Shown piece after piece: positions 8,503 to 14,691 of a stretch of 15,464 bases of DNA. Source of the stretch: Casp-actino8 sp032118015 (GTDB lineage: Bacteria > Actinomycetota > Acidimicrobiia > Acidimicrobiales > Ilumatobacteraceae); contig JAULYE010000176.1 of NCBI GenBank assembly GCA_032118015.1, forward strand, positions 1-15,464, in the 5' to 3' direction. The translations under genes were made by a program, and so were the position numbers. The notes beneath the pieces were generated by a model. The model was not told the origin of the DNA, searched no databases, and was given only the letters and a program-made list of their open reading frames with translations. The number at the start of each line of letters is the position of its first letter. Positions within the stretch are counted from its first letter, which is position 1.

Positions 8503-8508
8503 TAACCT
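8503..8508 (+). promoter_or_regulatory. putative leaderless -10 box for the cysteine-cluster gene
   Basis: TAACCT fits the actinobacterial TANNNT -10 pattern and ends exactly six bases before the GTG at 8515, the spacing expected when transcription starts on the start codon. No Shine-Dalgarno is present, which agrees with a leaderless message. No -35 hexamer is recognisable. Confidence 0.4.
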
Positions 8509-8514
8509 GTCACG

Positions 8515-9345
8515 GTGCCATCACGCTCCTCTCGTTCGCCATTGTCTTCCAACCGCCCAGTAGCAGTTCGTCCCCCCAAGCGCATCCCCGTGGCAGGTCT
8601 GTCGGGTCGTCACGAGGATCTTCACGAGATGATCTCCTTCGAGGATCCCAAGGAGCAGCGAACCTGGATTTTCGATGCAACCTTCATGAGGTCGCCCTGG
8701 AAGTGCATCTTCGGTGAGGGATGTCTGGGAGTGCTCGATGAGCCGGCCTCGGAGTTGAACCAAGGTTGTTGCTCCTTTGGCGCGCACTTCGTGGACGAAG
8801 ACGATGTCGCCAATGTCGTCAAACATGTCGTGCGTCTCACCGATGAGAACTGGCAGTACAAAAAGGCCGCCAACTCGCGCGGCTTTCTCAAGAGCACCAA
8901 AACCGGCGAGACGATGACCCGCACCGTCGACGGCGCATGCATCTTCTTGAATCGACCAGGTTTCGAGGGCGGTTCGGGTTGTGCCCTGCACATCGGCGCA
9001 GTACAGGCTGGAGAGCGCCCCTTGGATTGGAAGCCGAATGTCTGCTGGCAGCTCCCCATTCGCGTCGACCACCACACCGATGACAACGGCTGGGTGAATA
9101 CGACCGTGCGTGAATGGAAACGACGCGACTGGGGTGACGGCGGAGCCGACCTGCATTGGTGGTGCACCGAGTCCACAGACGCCTTCGTCGGACGTGAGCC
9201 CGTCTACCGCTACCTACGTGATGAAATCATCGAGACTGTCGGCGAGAAGGTGTACGCACTGTTGGTGGAAGGTCTCGAGAGGCCAACGGCTGAGCCGCTG
9301 ACGCATCCTGCCCTCACCATCACCAAAAAGAACTCGAAGAAGTGA
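8515..9345 (+). CDS. cysteine-cluster protein, YkgJ-like (putative Zn/Fe-binding)
   Basis: I do not recognise a characterised function. The 276-residue protein has eight cysteines: C64, C70, C85-C86, C142, C156, C177 and C217. The order C-C-CC, then C-x13-C-x2-H, then ERPLDWKPNVC resembles the YkgJ-type 'zinc- or iron-chelating' cysteine-cluster family, in which a CC pair precedes a C...C...RPxxC block. The segments DGACIFLNRPGF (139-150) and VREWKRRDWGDGGADLHWW (198-216) look highly conserved and may be diagnostic. No signal peptide or membrane segment is seen, so it is probably cytoplasmic. The first 35 residues are basic and variable; the GTG at 8515 is supported by a TANNNT box at leaderless spacing, while a GTG at 8590 or an ATG at 8629 would give shorter forms. 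It is divergent from alaS and monocistronic. Function unknown; a metal or Fe-S role is inference. Confidence 0.85.
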   Translation: MPSRSSRSPLSSNRPVAVRPPKRIPVAGLSGRHEDLHEMISFEDPKEQRTWIFDATFMRSPWKCIFGEGCLGVLDEPASELNQGCCSFGAHFVDEDDVANVVKHVVRLTDENWQYKKAANSRGFLKSTKTGETMTRTVDGACIFLNRPGFEGGSGCALHIGAVQAGERPLDWKPNVCWQLPIRVDHHTDDNGWVNTTVREWKRRDWGDGGADLHWWCTESTDAFVGREPVYRYLRDEIIETVGEKVYALLVEGLERPTAEPLTHPALTITKKNSKK

Positions 9346-9360
9346 CGAGTTCGAGGTTGT

Positions 9361-9392
9361 GATCCTCGGGGACGAATCGTCCCGGGGTGATC
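9361..9392. terminator. intergenic hairpin between convergent genes
   Basis: GGGACG (9369-9374) and CGTCCC (9378-9383) form a perfect six-base-pair stem with loop AAT. After a G/G mismatch it extends through CTC/GGG and, past a bulged base, GATC/GATC. It begins 16 bases after the stop of the cysteine-cluster gene. There is no T tract, so it is at best an atypical intrinsic terminator. Confidence 0.45.
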
Positions 9393-9395
9393 ACC

Positions 9396-9424
9396 GGTGT
9401 CGAGCCGATCACCAGCTCGACACC
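9396..9424 (-). terminator. hairpin terminator candidate after typA
   Basis: A perfect ten-base inverted repeat, GGTGTCGAGC (9396-9405) and GCTCGACACC (9415-9424), encloses a nine-base loop. It begins five bases past the typA stop codon on the minus strand. The strength and position fit a transcription terminator, though no T run follows, as is common in high-GC actinobacteria. With the neighbouring hairpin it could stop both converging transcripts. Confidence 0.55.
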
Positions 9425-9428
9425 TCGC

Positions 9429-11258
9429 TCAGCTGTTGCCCTTCTTGAAGGCCTTACGCCTGTCCTCGAGTCCGAGGAAGCGCTTGCGAATGCGGATCGA
9501 TGATGGAGTGATCTCGACGAGTTCATCGTCGGCAATCCATTCAATGGCCGTCTCGAGCGTGTGAACAACCGGAGGCGCCAACTTCACGCCGTCATCATGG
9601 CTGTGTGTCCGAATGTTCGTCTTTTCCTTGGCTCGAACAGCATTCACGACCATCTCTTCGTTACGTGAACACTCGCCGATCACCATGCCTTCATAGGTGG
9701 TGTCTCCAGGTCCCACGAACAACTCCCCGCGCAATTGAAGGTTGTCGAGTGCGTATGCCGTCACCTGTCCCGTACGGTCGGAAATCATTGCACCACCGGT
9801 GCGATGCGGGAGGTCGCCAACCCACGCCGTCCATCCAGCATGGTGCTGATGCAGCATGGCTGTCCCACGGGTCACGGTCAGAAGCAACGAGCGGAACCCG
9901 ATAAGACCACGACTTGGACACTCGAACGTGATCACTGTTCGACCTGGGTCACCTGGCTGAAGGTCGACGACACGACCTTTACGCGGTGCGAGCGCCTGTG
10001 TCACTGCACCCACGTGTTCATCCGGGACATCGCAGACTCCCCGTTCGAGTGGTTCGAATTTCTGACCGTTTACTTCCTTGGTCACGACTTCGGGTCTGCT
10101 GACCTGCAACTCGAAACCTTCACGCCGCATGCTTTCGATCAAAACAGCAAGTTGCAGTTCACCTCGACCTGCCACTTCGATCACATCAGGTGAATCTGTC
10201 TCGTGCAACTTGATCGAGACGTTGCCGAGTACTTCTTTTTGCAAGCGTTCGATCAGGTGTCTGCTGGTCAGATACTTTCCTTCGCGGCCGGCGAACGCAG
10301 ATGTGTTCACACCGAACGTCATACGCAGCACGGGTTCGTCGACAGTCAGTCGCGGTAGAGGGACGGGGCTCTCCACCGATGCGATCGTGTCGCCGATTTC
10401 CACTTCGGGAAACCCGGCAACGACGAAAATTTCACCTGCGCCCAACTCTTCGACATCGACTCGCCCCACGCCCTGATACGCCATGAGGTGGGACAAACGA
10501 CGACGTAGCGGAGGCTGGCCCTCGCTGAACTCTTCTTCGAGCAAGGCAACGGTGTCACCTTTGCGAAGAATTCCTTGATAGACGCGACCGATCGCAAGAC
10601 GTCCCAGATACTCCGACGCGTCGAGATTCGTCACCAGAGCCTGCAAGGGGGCGTTTGAATCTCCCTCTGGGGCGGGGATCCTGTTCAAGATCGTGTCGAG
10701 GAGCGGGGAAAGATCGGCATCCGCTGCGGGCATACCCAGTCCGACCATGGCCCGACCCTCTCGTGCGACAGCGGACACGACTTCGAATTCGATGTGTCTG
10801 TCAGCTGCCTCGAGATCGATGAACAACTGATACACCTCGTCGAGTACCTCATCTGCCCGGGCATCGCTGCGGTCCACCTTGTTGATGACCACGATGGCCG
10901 GCAGATCGCGAGCAAGTGCTTTTTGCAGTACGTAACGAGTCTGAGGAAGAGGGCCCTCGGCGGCATCGACGAGGAGCAGAATCCCGTCGACCATCGTCAA
11001 CGCTCTCTCGACCTCCCCGCCGAAATCGGCATGGCCGGGGGTGTCCACGAGATTGATCTTTGTGCCCTTCCAGATGATGGAGGCAGATTTGGCCAAAATC
11101 GTGATCCCACGTTCACGTTCTTGGTCGCCGGAGTCCATGACTCTGTCGACGATGTTCTGATGGGCAGCGAAAGTGCCGGTGGCTTTCAGCAGGGCATCGA
11201 CCAGAGTCGTTTTCCCATGGTCGACGTGCGCGACAAGAGCAACATTGCGCAAACTCAT
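9429..11258 (-). CDS. typA: ribosome-associated translational GTPase TypA/BipA
   Basis: TypA/BipA is an EF-G-like GTPase that binds the 70S ribosome and supports ribosome assembly and growth under stress. The 609 residues match the family. GTPase motifs are in order: G1 AHVDHGKTT (10-18), G2 ERGITI (49-54), G3 DTPGHADFG (72-80) and G4 NKVD (126-129), with an SA-containing G5. Later domains include the conserved GRGELQLAVLIESMRREGFE and the BipA-specific C-terminal domain, near NIRTHSHDDGVKLAPP. The frame is open back to 11444, but the ATG at 11258 begins MSLRNVALVAHVDHGK, as in the family, and has GGTGA five bases upstream. The longer start would overlap the preceding small gene in another frame. 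It follows that gene by 34 bases and probably shares its promoter. A strong hairpin lies directly after its stop. Confidence 0.97.
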   Translation of the reverse strand: MSLRNVALVAHVDHGKTTLVDALLKATGTFAAHQNIVDRVMDSGDQERERGITILAKSASIIWKGTKINLVDTPGHADFGGEVERALTMVDGILLLVDAAEGPLPQTRYVLQKALARDLPAIVVINKVDRSDARADEVLDEVYQLFIDLEAADRHIEFEVVSAVAREGRAMVGLGMPAADADLSPLLDTILNRIPAPEGDSNAPLQALVTNLDASEYLGRLAIGRVYQGILRKGDTVALLEEEFSEGQPPLRRRLSHLMAYQGVGRVDVEELGAGEIFVVAGFPEVEIGDTIASVESPVPLPRLTVDEPVLRMTFGVNTSAFAGREGKYLTSRHLIERLQKEVLGNVSIKLHETDSPDVIEVAGRGELQLAVLIESMRREGFELQVSRPEVVTKEVNGQKFEPLERGVCDVPDEHVGAVTQALAPRKGRVVDLQPGDPGRTVITFECPSRGLIGFRSLLLTVTRGTAMLHQHHAGWTAWVGDLPHRTGGAMISDRTGQVTAYALDNLQLRGELFVGPGDTTYEGMVIGECSRNEEMVVNAVRAKEKTNIRTHSHDDGVKLAPPVVHTLETAIEWIADDELVEITPSSIRIRKRFLGLEDRRKAFKKGNS

Positions 11259-11292
11259 GTGTTCACCGGGTCGGTCGTCGATACGAGACAGC

Positions 11293-11505
11293 TCACAGGC
11301 CGTCTTCAGACATGGCCTCGTCGTCCGACTCGGCGTCATCGTCGTCATCGAAGACGACTCCGTATTTCTCCGCCAACGCTGCGTACTCGTCGTCCTGGGA
11401 GCGCTGACCGCGCTCACCATTGCCCAGACCGAGGTCGAATGCACTCGGACCTGCTTGCTTCAGTTTTCTCGCTTCTTCAAAGCGACGATGACGACCCTTT
11501 TTCAC
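11293..11505 (-). CDS. small acidic-tailed protein, DUF3073-like
   Basis: This 70-residue protein has a basic N-terminus (MKKGRHRRFEEARKLKQAG), a middle DDEYAALAEKYG (38-49) and a strongly acidic C-terminus with five consecutive aspartates. The layout (basic start with a RKLK segment, then DEYxxLxxKY, then acidic tail) resembles the actinobacterial DUF3073 family, whose function is unknown. That link rests on my recognition of the pattern, not a search. The start is a GTG with GGAG seven bases upstream (11513-11516), which supports real translation. It sits 34 bases before typA and is the first gene of that unit, so a role connected with ribosomes or nucleic acid is conceivable but unproven. 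No membrane segment is visible. Confidence 0.75.
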   Translation of the reverse strand: MKKGRHRRFEEARKLKQAGPSAFDLGLGNGERGQRSQDDEYAALAEKYGVVFDDDDDAESDDEAMSEDGL

Positions 11506-11553
11506 GTCAGGGCTCCGAACTCATGAGAGGGGTGCTTCATAACGGCACCTGGA

Positions 11554-11575
11554 CGAGCCAAAGACTGAAGGCTCG
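11554..11575 (-). promoter_or_regulatory. small hairpin in the presumed leader of the DUF3073-like/typA unit
   Basis: CGAGCC (11554-11559) and GGCTCG (11570-11575) form a six-base-pair stem with a ten-base loop, about 49 bases upstream of the GTG at 11505. If the minus-strand promoter lies further upstream, this hairpin would be in the 5' leader. A regulatory role is speculative. I could not pick a convincing minus-strand -10/-35 pair in 11506-11758. Confidence 0.2.
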
Positions 11576-11679
11576 GCGATGTACCGCAGCCCGAACACCG
11601 TGAACGGGCACTGGCAGTCTAGGTGCTCATTGTTGGGAAGTGTGGTAACCCCGCCCGAATATGCGTTTTGTTCCCGAGG

Positions 11680-11708
11680 TTGCCCATCCAGCCGTCTGCG
11701 GTCACAAT
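11680..11708 (+). promoter_or_regulatory. putative promoter for the ParA-family gene
   Basis: TTGCCC (11680-11685) as -35 and CACAAT (11703-11708) as -10 are separated by an ideal 17 bases. Transcription would begin near 11715, giving a leader of about 45 bases that contains the strong ribosome-binding site. This is the best sigma-70-like pair I see in the 253-base divergent intergenic region. Confidence 0.45.
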
Positions 11709-11746
11709 GCGATCATGAACCTCAGATATGCCCCGTGTCACCCGCC

Positions 11747-11753
11747 GAGGAGG
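11747..11753 (+). promoter_or_regulatory. strong ribosome-binding site fixing the parA start
   Basis: GAGGAGG ends five bases before the ATG at 11759. It is the strongest Shine-Dalgarno in the window, and it decides between the ATG at 11759 and the open frame that extends back to 11579. Confidence 0.85.
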
Positions 11754-11758
11754 GCTCG

Positions 11759-12544
11759 ATGAGTGGTATCGGAACTTCGCGAACCGTCGCAATCGTCAAC
11801 CAAAAGGGCGGCGTCGGAAAGACCACGACAACCCTCGGTCTTGCCTCGGCAGCCCGAGAGGCCGGACGGCGGATTCTGGTCGTCGACCTCGATCCCCAGT
11901 CCTCATCGACGTGGATTCTCGGTGTCGACCCCGATGAGGTGGAAATATCGGTCGCCGATGTCCTGGACGGTCGCTCGGCGCGATCTGCCATTGTTGCCAG
12001 TTCTTGGGGCGACGAGGTCGACATTCTGCCGTCGACTCGCACGCTGCAGGCATCCGAAACCGGTAGATCCACAGCCGCACTTCGACGAGCTTTGGTCGCT
12101 GTTCAGGACTCCGCCGATCCGTACGACGCGATCCTGATCGACTGCCCGCCCGCACTTGGTTCGATCACCGAGAGCGGTCTTTGTGCTGCTCGGCACGCGC
12201 TGATCGTCGTCGAGCCATCGGCACTGGGTTTGCGCGGTGTCGAAGCGGTTGCCGACGCGATCGACCATGTCTGGGAGAAACAGAATCCTGACCTCGAGAT
12301 CGCCGGGGTCGTGGTCAACAGGGTTCCTGCGGTCTCCAGCGAAGCCGAGCGTCAACTCGACATCCTCAACAGGACGGTGGGTCGACGCTCTGTTTGGGAG
12401 CCATACGTACCCCAGCGCGTCATCCTCTCCGAGGCAATCAGCCAGCGCCGAGCGATCCATGACATGGGTGCCCGGGTAACTGATGTCTGTGACATCTTCG
12501 ATGCTTTGTGGCGACGCCTGTGGCGTCGCATCAAATCTGCCTGA
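11759..12544 (+). CDS. ParA/MinD-family ATPase (orphan)
   Basis: The 261-residue protein is a deviant Walker A ATPase of the ParA/Soj/MinD superfamily, which positions DNA or protein cargo by ATP-dependent dimerisation on the nucleoid or membrane. It has NQKGGVGKTTTT (14-25, signature lysine K16 and P-loop K21), DLDPQSSST (43-51) and ILIDCPPALGS (125-135, Walker B). The DLDPQ motif and length favour ParA/Soj over MinD. The frame is open for 60 more codons upstream, but the ATG at 11759 has a strong ribosome-binding site. No parB or other cargo gene lies beside it, so it is probably not the chromosomal partition pair. The C-terminus is unusual: FDALWRRLWRRIKSA (247-261) would form an amphipathic helix with two tryptophans and five basic residues, reminiscent in character of the MinD membrane-targeting helix. 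It converges on rnd with only four bases between stops. Confidence 0.9.
   Translation: MSGIGTSRTVAIVNQKGGVGKTTTTLGLASAAREAGRRILVVDLDPQSSSTWILGVDPDEVEISVADVLDGRSARSAIVASSWGDEVDILPSTRTLQASETGRSTAALRRALVAVQDSADPYDAILIDCPPALGSITESGLCAARHALIVVEPSALGLRGVEAVADAIDHVWEKQNPDLEIAGVVVNRVPAVSSEAERQLDILNRTVGRRSVWEPYVPQRVILSEAISQRRAIHDMGARVTDVCDIFDALWRRLWRRIKSA
12511..12529 (-). terminator. hairpin inside the parA 3' end, possible terminator for rnd
   Basis: GCGACGCC (12511-12518) and GGCGTCGC (12522-12529) form a perfect eight-base-pair stem with loop TGT; a GATG/CATC pair can close it further out. It lies 20 bases past the rnd stop on the minus strand, within parA codons for a tandem LWRR repeat. The four-base gap between the convergent genes leaves no room for a terminator elsewhere. 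The repeat may instead reflect only protein constraint. Confidence 0.3.
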
Positions 12545-12548
12545 CGAG

Positions 12549-13712
12549 TCAGCCCTCAGGAGCTTCGGGCAGTCCCGACACGATCATCTTCAACCCGCCT
12601 CGGCCGTCGAAAGACAAACCCGCGCGTCCACTCAGCAGAGCATCGAGCTGCTCACCGAGCAGGTGACGGCGCCAACCGTTTGCGAGTCGCGCTCGTTCGT
12701 CGCCGCGCAGGAAATCGACGATGTCCTGTCTCGTGGCCAGCAGAGCGGAGTCGATGTGTTCCATACGAGCGACTTCGCTCACCCAAGCCGAGATCAGCGT
12801 GATCGCAGGTCGAAGATGTCGATCGACCTCATCACCTTCGGATTGGGGCAATTCGAGAGGTGTGCGCAAGCCCTGTTCGACGGCACGCAAGATTTCCTGA
12901 GCGATCGCGCCACGCGTATGCCGCTCATCGACTCCACGTGCCTGCGCAAGATCCGAAATGCTCGCAGGCTCTCGTTGGGCGATCCCTTGAAGTGCCAGAT
13001 CGGGCAGAACTTGACGGGAAGGGATGTCTTGGTCCATCGCACGCCGTTCCCGCCACTCGGCAAGAGCCGCCAGCACACCACGGGTCCGCGCCCGCATACT
13101 GCGAACGTCCTTTTGCTTGCGCCACACTTCAGAGGGGTCAGCGGGACCGACCCGACGACAGCGAAGTTCCTCACATGCATCGAGTGCCCATTCGAGGCGA
13201 GCTTGGGCTTCGAGTTGCGCTGAGAGGATCTCTCTCAGCTCGAGTAGGTGAAGCACATCGGAAATCGCATACGACTTCTGGGCGTCAGTCAGAGGTCGGC
13301 GCAGCCAGTCGGTGAGCCTGTCTCCTTTGGGCAAAGCGATCTTCAACTCGGTGCTGACGAGAGACGCCAGCGAGGGTGTCGAGTATCCGAGAAAACCCGC
13401 CGCTATCTGGGTGTCGAAAATTCTCTCCGGAATTCGTCCCACTGCATGGGACAAGACATCGAGATCTTGTTGCGCGGCGTGCAGAACGACCTCGTAGTCC
13501 CCGGAAAACACGTCAGTCAATGGTGAAATGTCGCAGGCAAGTGGATCGATGATCGCTGTCCCGTTCGACCAAGCGATCTGGACCAGTGCGAGTTTGGGAA
13601 AATATGTGCGCTCGCGATGGAACTCGGTATCCAGAGCAAACATTGGCTCCTGGGCCAGCTCGCTGGCCAATGCGCGGACCGACTGGTCGGAGTCGATCCA
13701 CCGATCCGTCAC
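12549..13712 (-). CDS. rnd: ribonuclease D family 3'-5' exoribonuclease
   Basis: RNase D trims the 3' ends of tRNA precursors and other stable RNAs. The DEDDy exonuclease domain (about 1-175) shows Exo I FALDTEFHRERTYFP (D28, E30), Exo II LHAAQQDLDVL (D83) and Exo III SYAISDVLHLL (Y148, D152), so the catalytic set is complete. An HRDC domain follows (about 207-285) and a second helical, HRDC-like region lies at about 300-375. The protein has 387 residues, within the family range. The frame is open to 13880, but the GTG at 13712 forms a GTGA overlap with the rhodanese stop and starts just before the conserved domain. It is the last gene of the four-gene operon that begins with the DUF3151 gene. 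Confidence 0.93.
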   Translation of the reverse strand: MTDRWIDSDQSVRALASELAQEPMFALDTEFHRERTYFPKLALVQIAWSNGTAIIDPLACDISPLTDVFSGDYEVVLHAAQQDLDVLSHAVGRIPERIFDTQIAAGFLGYSTPSLASLVSTELKIALPKGDRLTDWLRRPLTDAQKSYAISDVLHLLELREILSAQLEAQARLEWALDACEELRCRRVGPADPSEVWRKQKDVRSMRARTRGVLAALAEWRERRAMDQDIPSRQVLPDLALQGIAQREPASISDLAQARGVDERHTRGAIAQEILRAVEQGLRTPLELPQSEGDEVDRHLRPAITLISAWVSEVARMEHIDSALLATRQDIVDFLRGDERARLANGWRRHLLGEQLDALLSGRAGLSFDGRGGLKMIVSGLPEAPEG

Positions 13713-14029
13713 AGCGCGGAGTCCCCTTCGACGACGCTGCGTCCACTCGTCACCCACGCCATGGTTCCACCGACGACGTTGACCACGTCGAACCCGCGGT
13801 CCTCGAGGAAGGCACATGCGTTCGCACTGCGGGCCCCCGATCTGCAAATCAGGTAGGTGGTCTCCCCTGTTGAGACACATTCGTCGATCCGATCGGGGAC
13901 GTGACCGAGCGGGATCGATATTGCCCCCGGGACATGACCTGCAGAGTATTCATCTGGTTCCCGAACGTCGATGAGTCGCGCGCCAGAGGCAATCAGCGAT
14001 TCGAGGTCCGCGACATCGATCTCATTCAT
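13709..14029 (-). CDS. single-domain rhodanese-like protein
   Basis: This 106-residue protein is a lone rhodanese domain, which transfers sulfane sulfur through a persulfide on a cysteine. It has DVREPDEYSAGHVPGAISIP (21-40), the CDC25/rhodanese signature, and the active-site loop ICRSGARS with C62. The C-terminal NVVGGTMAW (84-92) is also typical. No signal peptide is seen, so it is probably cytoplasmic. The acceptor is unknown; the adjacent mobA might point to molybdenum-cofactor sulfur chemistry, but that is only context. It overlaps the rnd start by four bases. The start region is odd: a 16-base imperfect duplication places another ATG (14045) closer to the GGAGG ribosome-binding site, in a different frame that stops after seven codons. 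The ATG at 14029 is the only in-frame start that preserves the domain. Confidence 0.92.
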   Translation of the reverse strand: MNEIDVADLESLIASGARLIDVREPDEYSAGHVPGAISIPLGHVPDRIDECVSTGETTYLICRSGARSANACAFLEDRGFDVVNVVGGTMAWVTSGRSVVEGDSAL

Positions 14030-14045
14030 AATCGATCTCGTTCAT
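14014..14045 (-). repeat. 16-bp imperfect tandem duplication over the rhodanese start
   Basis: Read on the minus strand, copy 1 (14045-14030) is ATGAACGAGATCGATT and copy 2 (14029-14014) is ATGAATGAGATCGATG, 14 of 16 identical. Both begin with ATG and encode MNEID. Because 16 is not a multiple of three, copy 1 is out of frame with the rhodanese gene. Confidence 0.9.
14022..14045 (-). other. seven-codon mini-ORF overlapping the rhodanese start
   Basis: The ATG at 14045 opens MNEIDYE followed by TGA at 14024-14022. The stop lies a few bases inside the rhodanese gene, so ribosomes finishing it could reinitiate at the ATG at 14029. GGAGG (14056-14052) is six bases from this ATG but 22 from the rhodanese ATG. 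Whether it is translated is unknown. Confidence 0.5.
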
Positions 14046-14051
14046 ATACGC

Positions 14052-14056
14052 CCTCC
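14052..14056 (-). promoter_or_regulatory. ribosome-binding site upstream of the rhodanese mini-ORF
   Basis: GGAGG on the minus strand lies in the short gap after mobA. Its six-base spacing favours the decoy ATG at 14045 over the true rhodanese ATG at 14029, which makes it a site that decides which start is used. Confidence 0.7.
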
Positions 14057-14076
14057 ATTCGACACGTTTGGAAAAA

Positions 14077-14691
14077 CTATCGCTCTTTGACGGTCTCTCG
14101 CAGGAACGCCTCGAGATCCTCCGGTTCATTGACATTCTCCAACTCGTCATCTCCGACGACGATCCCTTGCGAGTTCAACTCGTCGAGCACTCCGAAAAGG
14201 GAGAGATCATCCGAGCCGAGGCGCCGGCGAACGACGGGCAGACTGGTGGCGACCCTCCACACCGAACACAGTGGCTGAGCACCACTCGACACGGACTGTG
14301 CGTACACGACATCGACATCGACATCCCTCATATGTGCAGTTCGACCCAGTTCCTGCAGGAGCACGCCGAGGGTCTTTGTCGTCACACGCCACAGATCCGT
14401 TGCCAGAATCACTGCACAACCCGATTCAGTTCGTTCGAGTGCCGTCAGCACTCCGGCCAGAGGGCCCTTTTCTGCTCGTTCATCAGGAACGACTGGGTAT
14501 GAGGACCACGGTGCTGCGTCTCGACCGATGAGCACCACACCCCCATCGCATACGGACTCCAACCGGCGTGCCAGTACTTCGGCGGCCGGGGTGCCGTTGA
14601 TCCGATATTCGGCTTTGTCGAGTCCAAGCCTTCGACTCTTTCCGCCGATGAGCACGTAACCCGACGCATGCCGCAGGGGTGATGCAGTCAT
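14077..14691 (-). CDS. mobA: MobA-like molybdenum cofactor guanylyltransferase (NTP transferase)
   Basis: The 204-residue protein has the fold signature of MobA, which links GMP to molybdopterin to form the bis-MGD type cofactor. The nucleotide-binding motif LIGGKSRRLGLDKAEY (14-29) matches LAGGxSxRMGxDKA. EKGPLAGVLTAL (74-85) matches the GPLxG motif and NVNEPEDL (186-193) matches the C-terminal NxNxPEDL. The usual CDMP segment is altered to ATDLWRV (97-103); the metal-binding aspartate (D99) is kept. The ATG at 14691 overlaps the DUF3151 stop (ATGA) and precedes the conserved strand, whereas the longer open frame to 14958 runs through the upstream gene. No other molybdopterin genes are in the window, so a related NTP transferase acting on another substrate cannot be excluded. 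Confidence 0.85.
   Translation of the reverse strand: MTASPLRHASGYVLIGGKSRRLGLDKAEYRINGTPAAEVLARRLESVCDGGVVLIGRDAAPWSSYPVVPDERAEKGPLAGVLTALERTESGCAVILATDLWRVTTKTLGVLLQELGRTAHMRDVDVDVVYAQSVSSGAQPLCSVWRVATSLPVVRRRLGSDDLSLFGVLDELNSQGIVVGDDELENVNEPEDLEAFLRETVKER

Noticed and set aside
11259..11444. N-terminal extension of typA (62 codons)
   Set aside because: It overlaps the small acidic-tailed gene in another frame, has no GTPase-family counterpart, and the ATG at 11258 matches the family start.
10794..11603. Plus-strand open frame opposite typA and the small acidic gene
   Set aside because: Antisense to genes with clear motifs; its Arg/His-rich composition is typical of a reverse-complement shadow.
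11579..11758. N-terminal extension of the ParA protein (60 codons)
   Set aside because: The strong GAGGAGG before the ATG at 11759 and the family N-terminus fix the start; the extension contains the likely promoter.
11506..11758. Search for a riboswitch, origin or attachment site in the largest intergenic region
   Set aside because: Only one promoter-like pair, one ribosome-binding site and one short hairpin are visible; no AT-rich repeats, DnaA-box cluster, parS-like palindrome or tRNA fragment was seen.
13713..13880. N-terminal extension of RNase D (56 codons)
   Set aside because: It runs through the rhodanese coding region in another frame; the GTGA junction at 13712 is more convincing.
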